Below are positions 42,711 to 49,685 of a DNA stretch of 64,000 bases, one piece after another. The translations under genes and the position numbers were made by a program. The notes under the pieces were generated by a model. That model had not been told where the DNA came from. It saw nothing but the letters and a program-made list of their open reading frames with translations, and did not search any database. Source of the stretch: Fodinibacter sp963833495 (GTDB taxonomy: Bacteria; Actinomycetota; Actinomycetes; Actinomycetales; Dermatophilaceae); NCBI GenBank assembly GCA_963833495.1, contig CAWHYJ010000017.1, forward strand, positions 70,030 through 134,029, written 5' to 3'. Numbering within the stretch: position 1 is the stretch's first letter; every line of letters starts with the position of its first letter.

Positions 42711-43535
42711 CTACTTGATGCCGGTCGTGGCGATGCCCTCGATGAACTTGCGCTGGAAGGCGAGGAAGAGCAGCAGGATCGGCATGACGACGACCGTGGC
42801 CCCGGCCAGGAGCAGGCCGTAGTTCGTGGCGTTCTGGCCCTTGGAGAACAGGGCGAGGGCGACGGGCAGGGTGTAGGTGTCCTCGGTCTGTGCGACCACC
42901 AGGGGCCACAGGAAGTTGTTCCAGCTGCCGAGGAAGGTGAGGATGCCGAGCGTCGCCAGCGCGGGCCCGCACAGCGGCAGGATGATGCGCCAGAAGATCC
43001 TCAGCTCGCCGGCGCCGTCGACGCGTCCGGCGTCGAGCAGGTCCCGAGGCATGCCCTTGATGTACTGCCGCATGAGGAAGACCCCGAACGGTGCCACGAG
43101 GAACGGTAGGAACAGCCCCGGCAGGGTGTCGACGAGCCCGACGTTCGCGGCGAGCACGAACTGCGGGACGAAGGTGACCATCCCCGGGATGAGCAGCGTC
43201 CCCATGATGATGCCGAACAGCACGTTCCGGCCCGGGAAGTCGAGCATGGCGAGGGCGTAGCCGACCATCGAGCAGAAGAGCAGGTTGCCCGCGGTGACGA
43301 CCACCGCGACGATCGTCGAGTTCATGAAGTACGCGCCGAAGCTCGCCTTGGAGAACAGCTGCCGGTAGTTGTCGAGGGACGGGTCCTCGGGCCACCACGT
43401 CGGCGGGCTCTGGCGCAGCTCGGTGGTGCTCTTGAAGCTGCCGAGCAACATCCAGATGAACGGTGCGGCGACCGCCAGGACAGCGATCGAGAGGATGGCG
43501 TAGAGCCACCAGCGACTCTTGGTTGGGTGGGTCAT
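42711..43535 (-). CDS. Carbohydrate ABC transporter permease (MalG-type)
   Basis: A 274-residue inner-membrane permease with six helices. The cytoplasmic EAA loop reads DAGRVDGAGELRIFWRI, the contact site for the ATPase. The N-terminal PFIWMLLGSFKS and the C-terminal FQRKFIEGIATTGIK are typical of the CUT1 subfamily second permease. It is encoded seven bases after the first permease on the same strand. The operon contains no ATPase gene; a shared MsiK-type ATPase elsewhere is usual in actinobacteria. Confidence 0.93.
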   Translation of the reverse strand: MTHPTKSRWWLYAILSIAVLAVAAPFIWMLLGSFKSTTELRQSPPTWWPEDPSLDNYRQLFSKASFGAYFMNSTIVAVVVTAGNLLFCSMVGYALAMLDFPGRNVLFGIIMGTLLIPGMVTFVPQFVLAANVGLVDTLPGLFLPFLVAPFGVFLMRQYIKGMPRDLLDAGRVDGAGELRIFWRIILPLCGPALATLGILTFLGSWNNFLWPLVVAQTEDTYTLPVALALFSKGQNATNYGLLLAGATVVVMPILLLFLAFQRKFIEGIATTGIK

Positions 43536-43542
43536 GTCGGCC

Positions 43543-44508
43543 TCACGTGTTCTCTCGCAGGGCGCGGAACTGGAGCGCGGTGATCACCGCGACGGCGACG
43601 AAGATGATGTAGCCCAGGGCCGCCGCGTACCCGTAGTTGCCGAAGCCGAACTGCTTGTAGGTGTACAGCGACATCGAGATGGTGCTGTCGAGCGGACCGC
43701 CGTTCGTCATGACGAAGGGCTCCTCGAAGAACTGCAGGTAGCCGATGATCGTCGTCACCGAGACGAAGAGGATCACCGGGCGCAGCAGGGGCAGCGTGAC
43801 GTGGATGAACCGCTGCCACGCGTTGGCGCCGTCGATGGCGGCCGCCTCGTGCAGCATCCACGGCACCGCCTGCAGCCCCGCGAGGAAGATGATCATCCCC
43901 GTGCCGAAGTTGCGCCACGACGCCATCATGATCAGGCCCGGCATCGACCAGTTGGCGTCACCGAGCCAGTTCGGGCCGTCGATGCCGACCCAGCCCAGGG
44001 CGGTGTTGATCAGGCCGAAGTCGTCCTGCAGCAGGAACTGCCAGACCACGGCGACCGCGACGATCGAGGTCACGACCGGTGTGTAGAAGCCCAGCCGGAA
44101 GACCGACCGGAACTTCGTGATGCCCCGGTCCAGCGCGACCGCGGCGGCCAGCGCCAGGGTCATGGTCAGGGGGACCCCGAGGAGGACGAAGTAGGCGGTG
44201 TTGCGAATCGCGTGGAGGAAGGTCTCGTCGGACAGCGCCCGTGTGTAGTTCTCGATGCCGATGATGTCGACCGCGAACGGGCTCTTCAGGTCCTTGGCCT
44301 TGGTGTCGGTGAAGCTCATGAACAGTGACTGGAGCACCGGCCAGAGCGTGAAGACGAGGAAGAGCAGGCAGAACGGCAGCGCGAGGGTCCACGCGGCCCA
44401 CCCCTCCCGCCGGCGGCCGGAGGTCCGGCGGCGGGAGGGGAGAACCGGCCCGGCGGTGCCGGGGGACGCGGCGAGCGCAGCGGCATCGCGCTCGGTGGCG
44501 GTGGACAT
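43543..44508 (-). CDS. Carbohydrate ABC transporter permease (MalF-type)
   Basis: A 321-residue permease. After a 35-residue cytoplasmic N-terminus rich in Arg (RRRTSGRRREG) come six helices, with the EAA loop HEAAAIDGANAWQRFIHVT. WTLALPFCLLFLVFTLWPV is the family's first helix. ATG 44508 lies two bases after the binding-protein stop. It forms the heterodimeric channel with the following permease. Confidence 0.93.
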   Translation of the reverse strand: MSTATERDAAALAASPGTAGPVLPSRRRTSGRRREGWAAWTLALPFCLLFLVFTLWPVLQSLFMSFTDTKAKDLKSPFAVDIIGIENYTRALSDETFLHAIRNTAYFVLLGVPLTMTLALAAAVALDRGITKFRSVFRLGFYTPVVTSIVAVAVVWQFLLQDDFGLINTALGWVGIDGPNWLGDANWSMPGLIMMASWRNFGTGMIIFLAGLQAVPWMLHEAAAIDGANAWQRFIHVTLPLLRPVILFVSVTTIIGYLQFFEEPFVMTNGGPLDSTISMSLYTYKQFGFGNYGYAAALGYIIFVAVAVITALQFRALRENT

Positions 44509-44510
44509 GG

Positions 44511-45788
44511 TCAGCTTCCGGTCCCGATGGACTCGGCCTGCTTCTGAACGGTCTTCAGCGCAGCCGCCGGGTCGGCGCCGGTCTTGGTGACCTTCTCCAT
44601 CTCGGTGTCGAAGGAGGTGACGACCTGCTCCCAGGTCGGGAACGACGGGGGGGCCTGCGCGGTCTCGAGCTGCTTGCCGAATACCGCGAGCTTCTTGTCA
44701 GCGGTCAGTGCCGGGTCCTGCCAGGCGCTCTTGACCGCGGGCAGGTCGGTGGACATGCCGTACCACTTGACCTGGGTCTTGGGGTCGGAGAGCCAGTTGA
44801 CGAGCTTCCACGACGAGTCGCGGTTCTTGGTGTTCTTGAAGACGACCAGGTTCGAGCCGCCGACGAACGACGAGGACTGCTTGTCGGCCGGGATCTGCAT
44901 GACGTCGTACTTGTCCTTGAAGCCCTTGCCGCCGGCCTTCTCGACCGCGGACATCATCCAGGGGCCGGAGATGAACATCGGCACCTTGCCGCTGGCGAAG
45001 TCGGGCTCGGTCGTCGGGGTGGCCGGGGCCGCCTTGTCGGAGATGCCGTCGGTGAAGAACGACTGGTAGTACTGCGAGGCCTTGAGCACCTCGGGGCTGT
45101 CGAAGTTGTAGGCCTTGCCGCCGTCCTTGGTGAGGTCGGCGCCGGCGGACCACGCGAACGGCATCACCGACTGCCACGAGCCGGTGCCGCCGGCCTGCAG
45201 GCCGATGCCGTACTTCGCGCCGGCCTTGTCCTGCATCGCCTTGGCCATGTTCTTCAGGCCCGCCCAGTCGGTGGGCGGCGCGGTGATGCCGGCCTTCTTG
45301 GCCAGGTCGGTGCGGTAGAAGACCAGCCGGGTCTCGACGTACCAGGGGACCCCGAAGGAGGTGCCGTTCACCTCGGTGGTCTTCTGCGCGCCGTCGAAGA
45401 ACGCCGATGTGTCGACGGAGCCGGGCGTCGGGTCGAGGGCGTTCATGCCAGCGAACTCACCCATCCAGGTGGTGCCCACCATGGCGACGTCGGGCGTCTT
45501 GTTCGCCGTGATCGCGGTGGTGAACTTGTCGTGCGCGGCATCCCACGGGATCGCGGTGACCTGCACCTTGACGCCGGGGTTGGCGGCCTCGAACTCCTTG
45601 GTGAGCTGGGGCAGCTTCTCGCCCTCGGCGCCCATGGCCCACATGGTGATGGTGCCCGTGGCCGCGCCCGAGCTCACCGCCTTGCCGGTCTGCGCGGCGC
45701 CGCTGCCGGCGTCGGAACGTCCACAGGCGGACACGGTCAGGGCAAGCGCGGTGACGCCGGCCAGGGTGATGGCGGAGGTGCGTCTCAT
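44511..45788 (-). CDS. Sugar ABC transporter substrate-binding lipoprotein
   Basis: A 425-residue family 1 solute-binding protein. The signal peptide ends in the lipobox LTVSAC, so Cys is lipidated after cleavage. Mature features: GTITMWAMGAEGEKLP, IPWDAAHDKFTTAI, VAMVGTTWMGEFA, PWYVETRLVFYRTDL and SGPWMMSAVE are typical of CUT1 binding proteins. ATG 45788 is preceded by GAGAG. It is the first structural gene after lacI. Substrate likely an oligoglucoside given the glycosidases; not proven. Confidence 0.93.
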   Translation of the reverse strand: MRRTSAITLAGVTALALTVSACGRSDAGSGAAQTGKAVSSGAATGTITMWAMGAEGEKLPQLTKEFEAANPGVKVQVTAIPWDAAHDKFTTAITANKTPDVAMVGTTWMGEFAGMNALDPTPGSVDTSAFFDGAQKTTEVNGTSFGVPWYVETRLVFYRTDLAKKAGITAPPTDWAGLKNMAKAMQDKAGAKYGIGLQAGGTGSWQSVMPFAWSAGADLTKDGGKAYNFDSPEVLKASQYYQSFFTDGISDKAAPATPTTEPDFASGKVPMFISGPWMMSAVEKAGGKGFKDKYDVMQIPADKQSSSFVGGSNLVVFKNTKNRDSSWKLVNWLSDPKTQVKWYGMSTDLPAVKSAWQDPALTADKKLAVFGKQLETAQAPPSFPTWEQVVTSFDTEMEKVTKTGADPAAALKTVQKQAESIGTGS

Positions 45789-45880
45789 CGGTCTCTCACT
45801 TTCTGGTGGGATGCGTGAATCGGTGGGGTGGTTGTGGTGTTGTGAACGGATGCCGTGGCGAGCCGGCGGAGGCCGGGTCG

Positions 45881-46894
45881 CTACCCGGCGGGGTCGCCCG
45901 GTGGGCACCCGCAGGAGCTGCGGATCACCACCTCGGTCGCCAGCACCCGGCGCTCGGCGCTCGGGGCGGCGCCGGAGACCAGGTCGTGCAGCCGGTCGGC
46001 GGCCAGCGCCCCCAGCTCCTGCACCGGCTGGCGGACGGTGGTCAGGCCGGGCCGCACGTAGCGGGCCGTCATGACGTCGTCCCAGCCGACGATCGCCATC
46101 TCGCCCGGCACGTCGACGCCGCCGTCCGTGAGGCGGGCCATCACGGCCAGGGCGAGCTCGTCGTTGCCGCAGACCAGGGCGTCGGCGGTGAAGTCGCCCG
46201 CGAGCAACCGGTCGGCGACGGCGGTGCCGTCGCGCTCGCGGAACTCCGCGCGCACCGGGTCGGCGGCGGTCAGCCCGCGCGCGCGGTGGGCGGCGACGAA
46301 CCCCTCGTAGCGCTCGAACAGGTCAGGAGCCGCGTCGGTGTCGCCGACGAAGAGCAGGTGGGTGCGGCCGTGGCCGAACAGGTGCTCGGTGAGCCGGCGC
46401 GCGCCCTCGACGTTCTCGGCGGCGATCGCCTCGATGCCGCCCCGGGCGTGGCCGGCGATGACCACGACCGGCTTGCCGATGCTGCCGATGTTGGCGGCGT
46501 CGGAGCCGAGCACCGCGATGCCGTCGACCCGGGTGGCCAGGGTGCGCACGGCCCGGTCGCGGTCCTCCTTGGTGTCGGCCAGCACGAGCATCACGCTCTG
46601 GTCGAGGTCGGCCGCCCGGGTCTCGAATCCGACGAGCAGCTCGGCGTAGTAGGGGCCGTTGAGCTCGGGCAGCACCAGGCCGTAGGTGTCGTGGTGGCGC
46701 ACGGCGAGGCTGCGAGCGGCGCCGGAGGGCAGGTAGTCGAGCTGCGCCACGGCATCGAGCACCTTGCGGGTGGTGCGCTCGGAGACCAGTGAGGACCCCT
46801 GGAGCACCCGCGAGACGGTGGCGATGCTGACGCCGGCCTGGTCGGCGACGGAGTAGATCGTCGCTCCCCGGCGTGCGTCATCGGCGTCAGCCAT
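45881..46894 (-). CDS. LacI family transcriptional regulator
   Basis: A 337-residue repressor. The HTH at residues 14-34 reads SVADQAGVSIATVSRVL, followed by the hinge helix (LPSGAARSLA) and a periplasmic-binding-protein-like effector domain. ATG 46894 is preceded by AGGCAGGA. It is first in a minus-strand operon with the binding protein, two permeases and two glycosidases. A typical LacI operator lies 18 bases upstream, so autoregulation and control of the operon are likely, with the inducer being a sugar released by the glycosidases. Confidence 0.95.
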   Translation of the reverse strand: MADADDARRGATIYSVADQAGVSIATVSRVLQGSSLVSERTTRKVLDAVAQLDYLPSGAARSLAVRHHDTYGLVLPELNGPYYAELLVGFETRAADLDQSVMLVLADTKEDRDRAVRTLATRVDGIAVLGSDAANIGSIGKPVVVIAGHARGGIEAIAAENVEGARRLTEHLFGHGRTHLLFVGDTDAAPDLFERYEGFVAAHRARGLTAADPVRAEFRERDGTAVADRLLAGDFTADALVCGNDELALAVMARLTDGGVDVPGEMAIVGWDDVMTARYVRPGLTTVRQPVQELGALAADRLHDLVSGAAPSAERRVLATEVVIRSSCGCPPGDPAG

Positions 46895-46911
46895 GGTCCT
46901 GCCTTCGTCAT

Positions 46912-46925
46912 TGAAAGCGCTTACA
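46912..46925 (-). promoter_or_regulatory. LacI-type operator (AAGCGCTT core)
   Basis: TGAAAGCGCTTACA is a near-perfect palindrome around the AAGCGCTT core preferred by many LacI-family proteins. It lies 18 bases before the lacI start, where a repressor would block its own operon. I see no second core in the gap before the binding-protein gene (45789-45880). Confidence 0.75.
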
Positions 46926-47060
46926 TTTCTGACTCCAGAGTGCTCACCGCAGCGCGGCGGCGGGGATCTATCTACATAACGAAACGGTAACGGCGGCTCT
47001 GGCCGGGCCCTGGGGCGGCTCAGAACGTGCGGACTCGGCGCCGGTGGCCCCGACCTCTGG

Positions 47061-47110
47061 ACTCATTGCGGATCTCCACCTGGCCTTCGGGTGGGAGATC
47101 CGCAATCAGT
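47061..47110 (-). terminator. Hairpin at the end of the gntR gene
   Basis: Arms 47061-47077 and 47094-47110 pair over 17 bases with one C-C mismatch (core ATTGCGGATCTCC). The right arm overlaps the regulator's stop codon. No T-run. Confidence 0.55.
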
Positions 47111-47756
47111 CGGCGTCAGGGCCCAGGCTGTCCGCGAGCGCCTCGCGCGCGCCCTCGAGGTGGGCGCGCATCCGCTCCTCCGCGAGCGCGGCATCCCCGG
47201 CCTCCAGCGCCTCGAGGACCTGCCGGTGCTCGAGGGCGATCCGGTCGCGGCCGAGCACGTAGCGCGACTGCACCATCGACAGGTGGATCTCGCCGCTGAG
47301 CGCGGCATAGAGCCGGCTGAGCCGCGGGCTGGCCACCGAGCCGACCAGGGCCCGGTGGAAGTCGAGGTCGGCGTCGACGAAGACGCTGTGCGGCGCGTCG
47401 TCGGGCACCGCCGACAGCGCGGCGACGGCTCGGCCGGCACCGGCCGGCGGGGCGCCCAGCGCCACCACGGCACCGACCACCCCGATCTCGAGCGGGATCC
47501 GGACCAGGAAGAGGTCCTCCACGTCGGCCCGCGAGAGCACCGGCACGTGGGCCGACTTGTGCGGCTGGCGGCGCAGCAGCCCCTCGTGCACGAGCTGGGT
47601 GATGGCGGTGCGGGCCGTAGGACGCGAGATGCCGAACTCGGCGGCGATGTCGGCCTCCACCAGCAGGGCCCCCGGCGGCAGGTGGCCGTCGAGCACCCGG
47701 GCCCGCAGGGTGTCGACCAGTGCGTCGACCACCGACACGGTGCGCAGGGTGCTCAT
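47106..47756 (-). CDS. GntR family regulator (FadR/FCD subfamily), probable lactate regulator
   Basis: A 216-residue regulator. The winged helix spans about residues 10-75 (LLVEADIAAEFGISRPTART), followed by an all-helical FCD ligand domain containing DADLDFHRALVGSV, whose Asp and His are metal-ligand positions in this family, and EHRQVLEALEAGD with another His. GAGGAG lies ahead of ATG 47756. It is divergent from a lactate permease and dehydrogenase operon, and an operator fitting the FadR-subfamily TNGTNNNACNA pattern lies over that promoter. LldR of Corynebacterium and Pseudomonas has the same arrangement. Confidence 0.88.
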   Translation of the reverse strand: MSTLRTVSVVDALVDTLRARVLDGHLPPGALLVEADIAAEFGISRPTARTAITQLVHEGLLRRQPHKSAHVPVLSRADVEDLFLVRIPLEIGVVGAVVALGAPPAGAGRAVAALSAVPDDAPHSVFVDADLDFHRALVGSVASPRLSRLYAALSGEIHLSMVQSRYVLGRDRIALEHRQVLEALEAGDAALAEERMRAHLEGAREALADSLGPDAD

Positions 47757-47851
47757 GACGCGTCTCCTCCTCTGCGGCTCGCCGGGATCAGCCAAGCAAT
47801 GACCACGCATCCGGGCCGCCGCCGTGTGACGCAGGGCACCCGGTCTTCCGA

Positions 47852-47887
47852 TTGCGTGACAAGTATACGGGTCATATTGTCAGACAA
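47852..47887 (+). promoter_or_regulatory. Promoter of the lactate operon with GntR operator
   Basis: TTGCGT (47852-47857) and TATTGT (47875-47880) are spaced by 17 bases like -35 and -10 elements. The perfect palindrome TTGTCAGACAA (47877-47887) overlaps the -10 and matches TNGTNNNACNA, the FadR-subfamily operator. An imperfect copy (TTGCGTGACAA) lies over the -35. This layout fits repression by the divergent GntR protein. Confidence 0.65.
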
Positions 47888-47915
47888 CATATAGACCCGG
47901 ACAAGGGAGTCCCAC

Positions 47916-49685
47916 GTGTTCCAGCCAGAAGCAGCACCCGTCGGCGGATCGTTGGCGCTCTCCGCGCTCGTGGCCGCCCTGCCCCTCATCACGCTCTTCG
48001 TGCTCCTCGGAGCACTGAAGTGGAAGGCCTGGCAGGCCGGGCTCACCAGCCTGGTCGTCGCCATCGTGGTCGCCGTCGCCTTCTTCGGGATGCCGGCCAG
48101 CCAGGCGCTCATCACCGCCGCCGAGGGAGGTGCCTTCGGGCTCTTCCCGATCATCTACATCGTGCTGACGGCGATCTGGATCTTCCGGCTCACCGAGCTC
48201 ACCGGCTACGACCTGGTGCTGCGCCGGGCGTTCGCCTCGGTGTCACCCGACCAGCGGGTCCAGGCGATCCTGATCGCCTTCTGCTTCGGCGCGCTGCTCG
48301 AGGCGCTGGCCGGCTTCGGCACCCCGGTGGCCGTCACCGCGGTGATGCTGATGGCGGTCGGCATCCGCCCGGTCAAGGCCGCCGCGGTCGCCCTCGTGGC
48401 CAACACCGCCCCGGTCGCCTTCGGTGCCGTCGCGGTGCCGATCACGACGCTGGGCAAGATCACCGGCCTCGACCCGGTGAGCCTGGGCGCCATGGTGGGC
48501 CGGCAGACCCCCATCCTCGCGCTCTTCGTACCGCTCATCCTGGTGTTCATGGTCGACGGCCGGCGCGGCCTGCGCGAGGCGTGGCTCCCGGCCGTCGTCG
48601 CCGGGCTCGCCTTCAGCATCGGGCAGTTCCTCACCTCGAACTTCTGGAACTACCAGGTGGCCGACATCGTCGCCTCGTTCGCCGGCGCCCTGGCCGTCGT
48701 CGCGCTGCTGCGGGTCTGGTCGCCCTCCGAGGTCCTCGGCACCGACGGCATCTCCTCCGCAGGCACCGCCGACACCGCCCACGGCACGGCAGCCGCCCGG
48801 TCGGTGGGGGTCGCCTCCGGAGCCGGCAGCACCGCAAGCACCGGCAGCGCCGGCACCACCGCCCTCGTCGACGAGGACGACCCCGAGCCGCCCCCGCACC
48901 TCGGCGAGAGCGGCGGCTCGACCACCGGGCCGGTCACCGGCCGCGAGACGCTGATGGCCTTCGCGCCGTACCTCATCGTCGTGGCCCTGTTCACCCTGGT
49001 CTCGTTCGGCCCGCTGAAGACCTACCTCGACACGCACTCGGGCTGGAAGTTCCAGTGGCCGGGCCTGGACATCCTCAACGCGGCCGGCAAGACCCCCGCC
49101 GCAGCGACCTTCAACCTCAACGTGTTCACCGCGGCCGGCACGGTGCTGCTCGTCGCCGGCATCCTCACCGCGCTCGTCTACCGGGTGAGCCCCGGCAAGG
49201 CGCTGCGCTCGCTCGGCAAGGTCATCGTCGACTTCCGCTTCACCATCCTCACGGTGGTCGCCGTGCTCGCCCTGGCCTACGTCATGAACTTCTCCGGCCA
49301 GACCGGCACCCTGGGCACCGCGCTCGCCGAGACCGGTGCGCTGTTCGCCTTCCTCTCCGCGTCGGTCGGCTGGATCGGCGTCGCCGTCACCGGGTCGGAC
49401 ACCTCGTCGAACTCGCTGTTCGGCGTGCTGCAGGTGACGGCCGCCAAGGAGACCGGCATCAGCGAGTACCTCCTCGCCTCGGCGAACACCTCCGGTGGCG
49501 TGCTGGGCAAGATGATCTCGCCGCAGAACCTCGCCATCGCCGCCGCCGTCGTCGGCATGGAGGGCAAGGAGAGCGTGCTGTTCCGCAAGGTCATCTGGTG
49601 GAGCCTGGGCCTGCTGCTCGGCATGTGCACGCTGGTCTACCTGCAGTCGACCGACGTGCTCGGCTGGATGGTCGTCACGCCGTGA
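47916..49685 (+). CDS. lldP: L-lactate permease
   Basis: A 589-residue transporter with about twelve to fourteen helices of the LctP family. Typical stretches: ALKWKAWQAGLTSLVVA, FCFGALLEALAGFGTPVAVT, VALVANTAPVAFGAVAVPI, VTGSDTSSNSLFGVLQ and SPQNLAIAAAVVG. A cytosolic loop near residues 275-340 is unusually long and rich in Gly, Ser, Thr and Ala. Imports lactate, and glycolate in some relatives, with protons. GTG 47916 follows AAGGGAG. The stop overlaps the start of the dehydrogenase gene (GTGA). Confidence 0.93.
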   Translation: MFQPEAAPVGGSLALSALVAALPLITLFVLLGALKWKAWQAGLTSLVVAIVVAVAFFGMPASQALITAAEGGAFGLFPIIYIVLTAIWIFRLTELTGYDLVLRRAFASVSPDQRVQAILIAFCFGALLEALAGFGTPVAVTAVMLMAVGIRPVKAAAVALVANTAPVAFGAVAVPITTLGKITGLDPVSLGAMVGRQTPILALFVPLILVFMVDGRRGLREAWLPAVVAGLAFSIGQFLTSNFWNYQVADIVASFAGALAVVALLRVWSPSEVLGTDGISSAGTADTAHGTAAARSVGVASGAGSTASTGSAGTTALVDEDDPEPPPHLGESGGSTTGPVTGRETLMAFAPYLIVVALFTLVSFGPLKTYLDTHSGWKFQWPGLDILNAAGKTPAAATFNLNVFTAAGTVLLVAGILTALVYRVSPGKALRSLGKVIVDFRFTILTVVAVLALAYVMNFSGQTGTLGTALAETGALFAFLSASVGWIGVAVTGSDTSSNSLFGVLQVTAAKETGISEYLLASANTSGGVLGKMISPQNLAIAAAVVGMEGKESVLFRKVIWWSLGLLLGMCTLVYLQSTDVLGWMVVTP

